The notes under the pieces are model-generated. The model was not told where the DNA came from. It worked only from the letters and a program-made list of their open reading frames with translations, and made no database searches. A DNA stretch of 38,148 nt from assembly GCA_947589565.1 (NCBI GenBank), contig CANQBW010000012.1:1-38148 (forward strand), given 5' to 3'. A program made the position numbers and the translations under genes. Each line of letters starts with the position of its first letter. The first letter of the stretch is position 1. The DNA is from an uncultured Clostridia bacterium. Lineage in GTDB: Bacteria > Bacillota > Clostridia > Christensenellales > Borkfalkiaceae. Positions 14,476 through 21,388 of the stretch are shown one piece after another.

Positions 14476-15927
14476 ATGAGATGTAGGAATTGCGGAAGTA
14501 CGAACTTACAGATCGTATCCAAACAAACAAGCGGATACAGCTACGGCAAAGGTTTGCTCGGAACACTGGTATTCGGTCCCGTCGGAGCGGTAGCCGGAAT
14601 CGGCGGCAAAAATGAGTCCTCAACAGAGTATCATTGTATGGCTTGCGGGCAAATGGGCGATTTCATTGAGATGATTTTGGAAGCGCCCAAGGAAATAGAA
14701 ATTAACAACGCCTTGCAGAGAAATGATGAAACAAAGTTACGTCAATTAAAATCTTATTATCGCAACATCGAATGGATCCCTCCGCAATCCACGCAAAATA
14801 CTTATTTGAGAAGCTCTCATCAACCTTCGACGCCGAAAATTTTTTCGGACGTAAAAAAGGAGGAACGGGAAAGCATTACAATTCCCAATGGAACTACATC
14901 GGTTAAGGATTGCGCTTTCATATGTAATGAAAAGTTGTACCACATTACCATTCCCGATAGCGTAACTTCAATCGGACAGAAGGCTTTTTATGGTTGCAAA
15001 AATCTGAAAGAAATAATAATACCAAAGCAAGTAACGAAAATTGGAGTGGATGCTTTTTATGGTTGCAAAAATCTGAAAGAAATTATAATACCAAGTGGAA
15101 TTACAAGAATTGACGATAAGACTTTCTACGGTTGCGAAAGTCTTTCAAGTATTACACTTCCCGTTGGGTTACTTTCAATTGGGGAATGGGCTTTTTTCGA
15201 ATGTAAAAATCTTACAAAAATATCGATTCCGAGTAGCGTTACGTCAATTGGAGACAAAGCTTTTTGGTATTGTACAAGTCTTACAAGTATTACACTTCCC
15301 GTAGGTTTACCTTTAATTGGGAAATGGGTTTTTTGCGGCTGTGGAAATCTTACAAATATATCGATTCCAAGTAGCGTTAAGTCAATTGGGAATAATGCTT
15401 TTTGTGGCTGCAAAAGTCTTACAAGTATAACAATCCCAAGTAGCGTTACGTCAATTGAGAATAATGCTTTTTGTGGCTGCGAAAGTCTTACAAGTATAGC
15501 AATCCCAAGCCGTCGTATTAAGTCAATTGGTGCTGGAGTTTTTAGCGGATGTAAAAATCTTACAAAAATATCGATTCCAAGCAGCATTGTGTCAATTGGG
15601 AAGGAAGCCTTTCGGGAATGTGAAGAGCTTACGAGTATCGATATTCCCAATAAAGTAAATAAAATTGGAAAGAGCGCTTTTTCCGGTTGCAAAAATCTTA
15701 CAAGCATAATACTTCCCGATGGATTATCTTCAATTGGGGATTTTGCTTTCGAGGGTTGTGAATGTCTTATCGGCATTACAATTCCCGATAGTGTTACGTC
15801 AATTGGGAAGGATGCTTTTCGGGGATGTGAAAATCTTGAAATCACAATTCCGGATAGCTTGTCAATCGGAGAAGACGCTTTTAAGGGCTGTAAGCGTGTT
15901 ATAAGAAAGAGGAAAGACGAAACGTAA
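14476..15927 (+). CDS. Zinc-ribbon plus BspA-type leucine-rich-repeat protein
   Basis: A 483-residue protein. The N terminus is a zinc ribbon (C3-x2-C6 and C54-x2-C57) with a Gly-rich hydrophobic insert (KGLLGTLVFGPVGAVAGIGG, about 25-44). From about residue 137 there are some 15 tandem 23-residue LRR_5 (BspA/TpLRR) repeats of the form ITIPSSVTSIG..AF.GC..L. There is no signal peptide, while BspA-type repeats are usually in surface adhesins, so this one may be cytoplasmic or held by the hydrophobic insert. The DNA is visibly AT-rich against its neighbours and the repeats are similar at the base level, which suggests acquisition and expansion. AAGGAG precedes the ATG. A structured RNA with a terminator lies upstream and an intrinsic terminator follows. 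Confidence 0.88.
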   Translation: MRCRNCGSTNLQIVSKQTSGYSYGKGLLGTLVFGPVGAVAGIGGKNESSTEYHCMACGQMGDFIEMILEAPKEIEINNALQRNDETKLRQLKSYYRNIEWIPPQSTQNTYLRSSHQPSTPKIFSDVKKEERESITIPNGTTSVKDCAFICNEKLYHITIPDSVTSIGQKAFYGCKNLKEIIIPKQVTKIGVDAFYGCKNLKEIIIPSGITRIDDKTFYGCESLSSITLPVGLLSIGEWAFFECKNLTKISIPSSVTSIGDKAFWYCTSLTSITLPVGLPLIGKWVFCGCGNLTNISIPSSVKSIGNNAFCGCKSLTSITIPSSVTSIENNAFCGCESLTSIAIPSRRIKSIGAGVFSGCKNLTKISIPSSIVSIGKEAFRECEELTSIDIPNKVNKIGKSAFSGCKNLTSIILPDGLSSIGDFAFEGCECLIGITIPDSVTSIGKDAFRGCENLEITIPDSLSIGEDAFKGCKRVIRKRKDET

Positions 15928-15969
15928 TCGTAAGAAACGTGAAGACAAGCAAACGAACAGATGATGTAA

Positions 15970-16000
15970 AAAGCGCCCTTTTCGGGGCGCTTTGGTTTTT
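15970..16000 (+). terminator. Intrinsic terminator after the LRR gene
   Basis: Stem AAAGCGCCC / GGGCGCTTT with a short loop, followed by GGTTTTT, 42 bases after the LRR stop. Confidence 0.85.
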
Positions 16001-16066
16001 GCAAAACATAAAAGAACTCGTCAAGCAAAAAACGAAAAAATTTTTTTATTCTCAGGGCGATTTACT

Positions 16067-16095
16067 TTGACAATCGGAAAGATTTATGGTATAGT
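16067..16095 (+). promoter_or_regulatory. Promoter of the tRNA-Ser gene
   Basis: TTGACA (16067-16072), 17-bp spacer, TATAGT (16090-16095); start expected about 15 bases before the mature tRNA. Confidence 0.85.
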
Positions 16096-16116
16096 AGAGG
16101 AGACTTGAGAAGAATT

Positions 16117-16207
16117 GCAGAAGTACCCAAGAGGCTCAAGGGGCTCCCCTGCTAAGGGAGTAGTATCGGAAACGGTAGCACGAGTTCGAATCTCGTCTTC
16201 TGCGCCA
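16117..16207 (+). tRNA. tRNA-Ser (anticodon GCU)
   Basis: A 91-base serine tRNA that decodes AGC and AGU. The acceptor GCAGAAG pairs with CTTCTGC. The anticodon stem CTCCC/GGGAG encloses the loop CTGCTAA (anticodon GCT). A long variable arm, typical of tRNA-Ser, is formed by TAGTATCGGAAACGGTAGC. The T-arm is ACGAG-TTCGAAT-CTCGT, and CCA is encoded after discriminator G. It has its own promoter and terminator, so it is a single-gene unit. Confidence 0.97.
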
Positions 16208-16208
16208 C

Positions 16209-16236
16209 GAAAAGGCACCTTTCATGGTGCCTTTTC
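16209..16236 (+). terminator. Intrinsic terminator after tRNA-Ser
   Basis: Stem GAAAAGGCACC / GGTGCCTTTTC around TTTCAT, beginning two bases after the encoded CCA. Confidence 0.9.
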
Positions 16237-16267
16237 TCATACTTTCATTCGGTTTTCATTTTTAAGG

Positions 16268-17407
16268 CTAAGCCTTTGCGGACGGCGGGAGCTCTTTTGT
16301 CCGCTTTGTGTCGAGGAGTGCTTTGTCGCTCGCGTTGAGAGGGGAGATCACGCTCTCGCCGAGCTCTTTTTCGACGTTTTCCCGCGCGGCGCCCGCGACC
16401 TTCCCGCCGCGCTTTGCGACCTTTCTATTCTCTTCGAATCCCTCGGGCTGTTCATGCTGTGAAATTGCTGTCGTGGTGACCTCAGCAAGCATGTTAAAGG
16501 TGAAGGGAGTCGAACCCGCGACGGTTTTGGACGGCGGATTTCCGCCTGTTCTGCGTCGACTCCCTTGGAAATACGTCTCTGTATTCCCTGCGGTCGTCTC
16601 CTTGTCCAAACGAAAATCCGCTCGCCCAAAACTGCTTCGCACTCCCCGCGGCGCCATTTTCGAGGGATTTGTGCCGAGGAGGAGGAAGGTTTACCGGACG
16701 TAAATCGACGACGACGCAGGCGCAAGGCACCGAAAAGGGCTCGCGGGAGCGTTGCGGGTTCGACTCCCTTCACCTTAAACCAATTCAATATCCGTCATGT
16801 TGTCGCGAAGGTTCTCTTTATGGAGACCCTTGTATTCTTTATACTCGCTTACTGTCATGCCGCTCCAGGCTTTTGTCATCTCGCTTGTGAGGATGGCGTA
16901 TTCCTTACTCGTCTCGATCCCGCGTGCGCTCCATTCGTCTGTGAGGTGTTTCCTCACCTCGATGGCTTTCATGCGTTGGTTGATCCAGCTCTCGGGATAG
17001 CCCTTGGCACGGTAGTATTCCACGCCCCGCTGAATGGCTTTTTCGGGGTCGGCGATCTCATCGAGCCGCTCTGCGCCCACTTTTGCGAGCCACATCTTGA
17101 ACGGCTCCGCCTTGGGGGAGGGGATGGACTGCACGAGGCGGAGAACGCCCTTTGTGTCGAGGACGTCGGTTAAGCGCATTTTCCCGTCTGCGGCGGGCAA
17201 TTTCAACTGGTAACATTTTGTTACCAGTTCACTGCCTTCTGCGTTTAGGCGGCCTTTCAGGACTTTCCAGTACTTCCTTGCTGCCGAATAGTCACTGTCC
17301 GTCAAGACCGCGACGACGTCCACGACGGAAAAATACCACTCTTCCGCCTCCGCGTCCCACGCCGTTCTGACTTTTTTCTCGTTGAAAATCTGTAATTTCG
17401 TATTCAT
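16268..17407 (-). pseudogene. Phage-type BRO antirepressor gene interrupted by an insertion element
   Basis: The 5' part (17407 to 16775) encodes a Bro-N-type antirepressor: MNTKLQIFNEKKVRTAWDAE, then WYFSVVDVVAVLTDS, and a C-terminal region ending KENLRDNMTDIELV before a stop. The 3' part (about 16493 to 16268) continues the same family in the same overall frame: NMLAEVTTTAISQHEQPEGF, then KVAKRGGKVAGAARENVEKE. Members of the family join these segments directly (...NMT..EL..NMLAE...). A 276-bp element sits exactly at the junction. Removing it with one copy of the 5-bp direct repeat leaves a frame shift, so there is an extra small indel or the gene was already damaged. GGGAG precedes ATG 17407 and its promoter is intact, so a truncated product of about 210 residues could still be made. 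Confidence 0.85.
16499..16774. mobile_element. MITE-like insertion (276 bp) with 25-bp terminal inverted repeats
   Basis: The ends are inverted repeats: 16499-16523 and the complement of 16750-16774 match at 24 of 25 bases (GGTGAAGGGAGTCGAACCC...). Direct repeats TTAAA flank it at 16494-16498 and 16775-16779, as expected for a 5-bp target-site duplication. The inner sequence repeats part of the end in opposite orientation (TCGACTCCCTT near 16556-16566), which gives nested hairpins. No transposase is encoded, so movement would need one supplied in trans. The outward ends contain GGTTCGACTCC, which resembles a tRNA T-loop, but a tRNA cannot be folded. Confidence 0.8.
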
Positions 17408-17444
17408 ATTTTCTCCCGTCATGTTTGTCTTTGGAAATAAGAAC

Positions 17445-17473
17445 ATTTTATCACATTTTCTTCCGGAAGTCAA
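17445..17473 (-). promoter_or_regulatory. Promoter of the BRO gene
   Basis: Minus strand TTGACT (17473-17468), 17-bp spacer, TAAAAT (17450-17445). Confidence 0.7.
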
Positions 17474-17500
17474 AAGATTTTATTAAGGTCTTTTATTTGC

Positions 17501-17529
17501 TTGACGGGTGAGGTCATCTTTGGTAGAAT
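17501..17529 (+). promoter_or_regulatory. Promoter of the riboswitch-like leader and MATE gene
   Basis: TTGACG (17501-17506), 17-bp spacer, TAGAAT (17524-17529). Confidence 0.7.
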
Positions 17530-17535
17530 AGTATC

Positions 17536-17668
17536 ACTCATCGGAGGGCAATGCAGTCGTAACTGCGAGCCGGATAAGATGTCGTACGGGAAACTTTCGG
17601 AGCAACGTCGCCGTAGCGGTCGTTGGATAAGAGACTACCCGTCCGAAGCTTATTCGGCTCTTTTTTTC
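17536..17668 (+). ncRNA. Riboswitch-like leader of a MATE gene (guanidine-IV/mepA candidate)
   Basis: A leader of about 130 bases between promoter and MATE gene. Hairpin 1 is GGC-AAT-GCAGT-CGTA-ACTGC-GA-GCC (17547-17571). Hairpin 2 is CAACG-TCG-CCG-TAG-CGG-T-CGTTG (about 17604-17624). Each is followed by the same octamer GGATAAGA (17572-17579 and 17625-17632). The terminator is CCGAA-GCTTA-TTCGG followed by CTCTTTTTTT (17643-17667). CTTATTC in the terminator can pair with either GGATAAG, an obvious antiterminator. Guanidine-IV riboswitches (mepA motif) are known to sit in terminator leaders of clostridial MATE genes, so that class is the first guess. It rests on context and architecture, not on a consensus match. 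Confidence 0.6.
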
Positions 17669-17678
17669 GGGAGAAAAT

Positions 17679-19028
17679 ATGGACCTTACGCAGGGAAACC
17701 TCAAAAAAATCTATTTCAATTACTTACTCGCTTCCTTTGGAAGTACGCTGATTTCCATGATCTATGGGATCGTCGACATGGCGATGGTGGGTTGGTACGA
17801 GGGCCCGAACGCGACCGCCGCGCTCGCCTGTTTTTCGCCCATTTGGAACATCGTCTTCGCGATCGGTCTCCTGACGGGGATCGGCGGCGCGGTGCTGTAC
17901 GGGAACGCGCTCGGCAAAGGGGAGCGGGAGAAGGCGAACGGGTACTATACCCTCTCGCTTCTGCTCACCGCGGGGATCATTTTGATTGTCTGGCTCGCCC
18001 TGATCTTCTTCGACGCGCCCATTCTGCGCCTGTTCGGGGCGGACGACGTCCTCCTTCCCTACGCGCAGAGGTATCTGTTCCCGCTGAAATTCTGCCTGCC
18101 CGTGTTCACCGTCAATAACTTTCTGTCCTGCTTTCTCCGCAACGATAACAGCCCCCGCCTGTCGACGGCCTCCGTGCTCGCGGGCGGCGTCTTCAACATC
18201 TTCGGGGACTGGTTTTTCGTCTTTGCTCTCGACATGGGCGCGATGGGGGCGGGAATTGCGACGGGCATCGGCGCATTCATCACTCTGTTCGTGCTTTTAA
18301 GCCACTTCTTCTCCAAGAAGAATACCCTCAAATTGAATTTCCGATTTCACTTCGGAAAAGATACCCTGCACATTCTCTCGACGGGATTTTCCTCCTTCTT
18401 TGTCGACGTCGCCATGGGAATTTTCACGATCCTTGCAAACAACCAGATTATGAGATACCTCGGCGCGGAGGAGCTCTCGATCTTTGCGGTCATCATTCAG
18501 TTGTTCACCTTTGTGCAGTGCTGCGCCTACAGCGTCGGGCAGGCTGCTCAGCCGATCATGTCGATCAATTTCGGTTCGGGCAGAGGGGACAGGGTCAGGG
18601 AATGCCTCAAATACGGGATCTTTTCCGCTGCCTTGTTCGGAATTTTCTGGACGGTTTTATCCATGGCGATCCCCAATGCCTTTGTGAGTATTTTCATGAA
18701 GCCGACGGAGGAGATTTTGTCCAAGGCGCCCTTTGCGATCAGAATTTATGCGACCTCTTTTCTGTTTCTTTCTCTGAACGTCGCATCCACCTACTACTTT
18801 CAGTCGGTCTTGAAGAAGACGGACTCCTTTCTCGTGTCCGTCCTGCGGGGGATTTTCATCAACGGAATTTTGATCTACGCCCTCCCCGCGATCTTCAAAA
18901 GCGGCACGCTCATCTGGTTCGTCATGCCCATCACGGAGACGATCACCCTCGTCTATGTGGTCGTGAGAATAATAATGGTAAATTTCGACGAAAAGCTTGC
19001 TACGCAATCTTTATCGTCGAGGAAATGA
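17679..19028 (+). CDS. MATE-family efflux transporter (second copy)
   Basis: A 449-residue, 12-helix MATE exporter. The start is MDLTQGNLKKIYFNYLLASF, followed by STLISMIYGIVDMAMVGWYEGPNATAALACFSPIW, GIGGAVLYGNALGKGE and the central MRYLGAEELSIFAVIIQLF of the second bundle. It is of the MepA/DinF-like type. GGGAGAAAAT precedes the ATG, directly after the terminator of the leader RNA, so expression probably depends on terminator read-through. The last 15 residues (VNFDEKLATQSLSSRK) are encoded inside a dispersed palindromic repeat that also occurs outside genes, so the natural C terminus has probably been replaced by repeat insertion after the last helix. Confidence 0.93.
   Translation: MDLTQGNLKKIYFNYLLASFGSTLISMIYGIVDMAMVGWYEGPNATAALACFSPIWNIVFAIGLLTGIGGAVLYGNALGKGEREKANGYYTLSLLLTAGIILIVWLALIFFDAPILRLFGADDVLLPYAQRYLFPLKFCLPVFTVNNFLSCFLRNDNSPRLSTASVLAGGVFNIFGDWFFVFALDMGAMGAGIATGIGAFITLFVLLSHFFSKKNTLKLNFRFHFGKDTLHILSTGFSSFFVDVAMGIFTILANNQIMRYLGAEELSIFAVIIQLFTFVQCCAYSVGQAAQPIMSINFGSGRGDRVRECLKYGIFSAALFGIFWTVLSMAIPNAFVSIFMKPTEEILSKAPFAIRIYATSFLFLSLNVASTYYFQSVLKKTDSFLVSVLRGIFINGILIYALPAIFKSGTLIWFVMPITETITLVYVVVRIIMVNFDEKLATQSLSSRK
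18983..19026 (+). repeat. Family-A palindrome overlapping the 3' end of the MATE gene
   Basis: TTTCGACGAAAAGCTTGC through TTTATCGTCGAGGAAATGA. Almost identical to 38003-38047 and related to 20233-20276 and 27095-27140. It includes the last codons and the stop codon of the MATE gene. Confidence 0.85.
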
Positions 19029-19428
19029 GGTCGATAGACAAGTAGTATTACGATTTTAGGAACGTCTCGTCGATAGCTTAGGGGATTCTTCGACGGTGGC
19101 ACCCTATGGGTGCCTGCTCAGAATGACACGCTTTTTATTTACTTGTCATTTCGAGTGAAGCGTAGCGGAATCGACGACGCATCGTTCTATTGAGAATCCA
19201 TACGCGGCGCTCGAGCCCCTTTTGTCATGTTGAGCGGAGCGAAGCGAAGTCGAAACATCTCGTCTTTAAAAGGGGCCCCTCGGTCGATAGATTGTTGTGT
19301 TTCCATTTTTTCTGCTCAATTTGGCATTGGAAAGAGATTCAAAACCGGTTTTTGCTTTCGAAGCGCATAATCACAAGCGGCTCGCGCTCCGCCATATGAG
19401 GCCATCGCGCCCGAAACAACAAAATCGT
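19029..19428. repeat. T-type repeats, no gene
   Basis: Holds GGGGATTCTTCGACGGTGGCACC around a hairpin (GGCACCC-TAT-GGGTGCC) to CTCAGAATGACA, then TGTCATTTCGAGTGAAGCG and TGTCATGTTGAGCGGAGCG blocks with GTCGAAACATCTCG. The remainder to 19428 has no clear repeat or ORF. Confidence 0.75.
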
Positions 19429-19603
19429 GTTTCGACGAAAATCTTTCCTTCGGAAATATTTATCGTCGAGGAAATGGACCTGTTTGCCTTGAATAGTTTG
19501 GTCCTCTCGTTCGCTTTCACGACAACAAGCCGCAAGCTGGCAAATTGAGTCGTGCAGCGCAGGGGAACCCTGCTCGCACCGTGGGATTTTAGAACAAAGG
19601 GCA
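19429..19603 (+). repeat. Dispersed A-element, copy 2
   Basis: Opens with the palindrome TTTCGACGAAAATC...ATTTATCGTCGAGG and runs through ACAAGCCGCAAGCTGGC and GTGCAGCGCAGGGGAACCC to TTTTAGAACAAAGGGCA. The same order of blocks is seen at 23763-23944. Confidence 0.8.
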
Positions 19604-19664
19604 CTCATAGATTAAATTCTCTGTGCCCGAAAAAAGCTGCTTTTGACATAATTTTTTCTCCATT

Positions 19665-19695
19665 AGAACAGATAAATAATTATCTGTTCTTTTTT
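19665..19695 (+). promoter_or_regulatory. Inverted repeat upstream of the two-HTH regulator
   Basis: Perfect 11-bp arms AGAACAGATAA / TTATCTGTTCT around ATAA, followed by TTTTT. It could be a short intrinsic terminator closing the repeat region. A half-site TTATCTG recurs at about 19737, 22 bases before the regulator's start codon, so autoregulatory operator sites are equally possible. Confidence 0.55.
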
Positions 19696-19758
19696 GCGTT
19701 GCAAATATTATATCATAGAAAAGCAAAGAAAACAACTTATCTGACCCAAAATAGTAAC

Positions 19759-20232
19759 ATGCCAAAAATTCCGAAAGATTTTGAAAACAGAATATCGCCT
19801 GCCTTCCGGGAAAGATTTTTGGAAATTGCGGAGGAGTTTGATTGTTCAAAAAAAGAGCTTGCCGCAAAATTCTCTGTGAGCGAATCCGTTTTGACGCGGG
19901 CGGAAATTTACGGAATCGTTCCGAGCCTCAAAATTCTCATAAAGATCGCAGACGCGCTGGAAATCTCTCTTCCTTATCTGTTGGGGGAGACGGACGACCG
20001 CGCGTTTTACCCTTCGGAAGAGGGGACTTCTTTTCATGAGCGATTGAAAGACCTGACAGAGGAAAAACATACGACTTATGCGAAAATCGCACACCATATG
20101 CCCTTTTCGAAGAATTTTTTCTATGAGTGGCAGAGAGCGAAGACGCTTCCTTCTCTTGATTACCTGCGAGTGCTCGCCGAGTTTTTCGACGTTTCGATTG
20201 ATTATCTGTTGGGAAGAACGGACGAAAGATAG
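19759..20232 (+). CDS. Regulator with two XRE-type HTH domains
   Basis: A 157-residue protein with two consecutive Cro/C1-like units. Unit 1 covers about residues 12-77 (FRERFLEIAEEFDCSKKELA, then LKILIKIADALEISLPYLLGETDD). Unit 2 covers about 90-157 (FHERLKDLTEEKHTTYAKIA, then LDYLRVLAEFFDVSIDYLLGRTDER). Both end in the same D.LLG.TD motif, so the protein probably arose by internal duplication of one HTH_3 domain. There is no enzymatic or membrane part. ATG 19759 has no clear ribosome site, and the longer upstream frame lies in repeat DNA. The gene is AT-rich relative to neighbours. It probably binds a double operator, possibly the TTATCTG sites upstream. Confidence 0.85.
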   Translation: MPKIPKDFENRISPAFRERFLEIAEEFDCSKKELAAKFSVSESVLTRAEIYGIVPSLKILIKIADALEISLPYLLGETDDRAFYPSEEGTSFHERLKDLTEEKHTTYAKIAHHMPFSKNFFYEWQRAKTLPSLDYLRVLAEFFDVSIDYLLGRTDER

Positions 20233-20276
20233 AGTTTCGTAGAAAAGCTCGCTTTGCGATCTTTCTCGACGAGGGA
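20233..20276 (+). repeat. Family-A palindrome alone
   Basis: TTTCGTAGAAAAGCTCGC through TTTCTCGACGAGG, beginning directly after the stop of the two-HTH regulator. No B part follows. Confidence 0.75.
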
Positions 20277-20311
20277 AAAATGTGTCTTGTTCATGACATG
20301 GAAAACGGCGC

Positions 20312-20340
20312 TTGACAGGGAGGGCGTCTTTTTTTATAAT
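20312..20340 (+). promoter_or_regulatory. SigA-type promoter of the small membrane protein gene
   Basis: TTGACA (20312-20317), 17-bp spacer, TATAAT (20335-20340): full consensus, 19 bases before the start codon, giving a short leader. Confidence 0.85.
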
Positions 20341-20358
20341 ATAGAACAAGGTGAAGAC

Positions 20359-20946
20359 ATGAAGAAAGGGAAGATCGGGATCAATACCAAACAGAAGAAA
20401 GAGGAACTGATGCGCTATCTCGAGCGCATTCGGGACGAAGGGGGGAACGCCGTTGTGGACGTCAACCTCGGGGAAGGGGATACTCTCTACGACCCCTTGA
20501 GTTTGAAGGGAGACAAGGACCTCGACGGCGCCATCTATGACTATATCGAGGCGCAGACGAACGTCATTCCCGCCGCGATCCCTCTGCGCGTCCGATTCCA
20601 CGGGAACATCCCCGAGGAGGAGCAGGAGGAGATCAAAAAGATCATGGATCGGCACTATGTCATGAAATCTTTCGATATTTCCTGGGATCTTGTGGCGAAT
20701 TTTCGGAAGATGCTCTTTCTGATCATCTTCGGCGCGGTGATGCTCTCCGCCTATCTGTACTTTGCGATTTCGGGGAACAATGCGTTCTGGACGGAGATCC
20801 TCTCCATCATCGGCTCCTTCTCCCTGTGGGAGGCGGCGGACGCGCTCCTTCTCGAACGCCCCGGCCTCCGCCGCGAATACAGAAACAACGAGCAATTATT
20901 GCAAGAAAAAATAGAGTTTGTTCCGCTTCCGCCGGAAGGGCGGTAA
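20359..20946 (+). CDS. Membrane protein of unknown function, two helices
   Basis: A 195-residue protein. Residues 1-115 are soluble and charged (KIGINTKQKKEELMRYLERI, then VVDVNLGEGDTLYDPLSLKG). Two membrane helices follow (about 117-137 and 143-163). A conserved-looking tail reads SLWEAADALLLERPGLRREY, then NNEQLLQEKIEFV. The topology suggests both ends in the cytoplasm. The family is not recognised, though the tail pattern 'W.A.D..L.ER..LR.E...NEQL...KIEF' looks constrained. AAGGTG lies 6 bases before the ATG and the full-consensus promoter predicts strong expression. It stands alone between repeat regions. Confidence 0.8.
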   Translation: MKKGKIGINTKQKKEELMRYLERIRDEGGNAVVDVNLGEGDTLYDPLSLKGDKDLDGAIYDYIEAQTNVIPAAIPLRVRFHGNIPEEEQEEIKKIMDRHYVMKSFDISWDLVANFRKMLFLIIFGAVMLSAYLYFAISGNNAFWTEILSIIGSFSLWEAADALLLERPGLRREYRNNEQLLQEKIEFVPLPPEGR

Positions 20947-21216
20947 TACAACATTCTAATGACGCGCTTGGATAACAATAGAATGGCGCGTCGTCGATTC
21001 CGCTGCTTCACTCGGAATGACACGTTTTTGTCACCCTGAGCGCAGTCGAAGGGTCTCGGTCTTAAAATAAGGTGAAAGGGCGAGATTCTTCAACTTCGCA
21101 ACGCGTTGCGTTGCTACGTTCAGAATGACAGAAGGGGAAAAGGCCGGCACTGCGCTACGCTCGGAAAGACACGTTACCCCACATGTCATGTTGAGCGTAG
21201 TCGAAACATCTCGCCT
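20947..21216. repeat. T-type repeats, no gene
   Basis: Contains GTCGATTCCGCTGC...CTCGGAATGACA, TGTCACCCTGAGCGCAGTCG, a GATTCTTCAACTTCGCAACG hairpin block ending GTTCAGAATGACA, and TGTCATGTTGAGCGTAGTCG. The order resembles 27370-27560. Confidence 0.8.
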
Positions 21217-21388
21217 TTTGTTCTAAAATAATATGTGCGAGCAAAACCACGCTTTTGCGCTGCACGCCTCAATTTGCCGGCTTTCGGCTTATTGTCAATT
21301 GAAACGATTTTGAGGACGGGGCTATGGGAACTCGAGAGCCTATTTCCTCGAACGAAAGATTCCGCAGGAAGATTTCGTTCGAAATTTT
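21217..21388 (-). repeat. Dispersed A-element, reverse copy
   Basis: Reads in the opposite direction: CTTTTGTTCTAAAATAATAT, GAGCAAAACCACGCTTTTGC, then CCTCGAACGAAAGATTCCGC...TTTCGTTCGAAA. The palindrome end abuts the stop of spoIIE at 21389. Confidence 0.8.

Noticed and set aside
16499..16774. tRNA-like sequence at the ends of the insertion element
   Set aside because: The T-loop-like GGTTCGACTCC is present, but the stem does not pair over 5 bp and no acceptor, D or anticodon arm can be placed.
16565..17173. 202-residue plus-strand frame through the insertion element and BRO gene
   Set aside because: It crosses the element boundary and runs antisense to conserved BRO protein sequence, so it is an accidental open frame.
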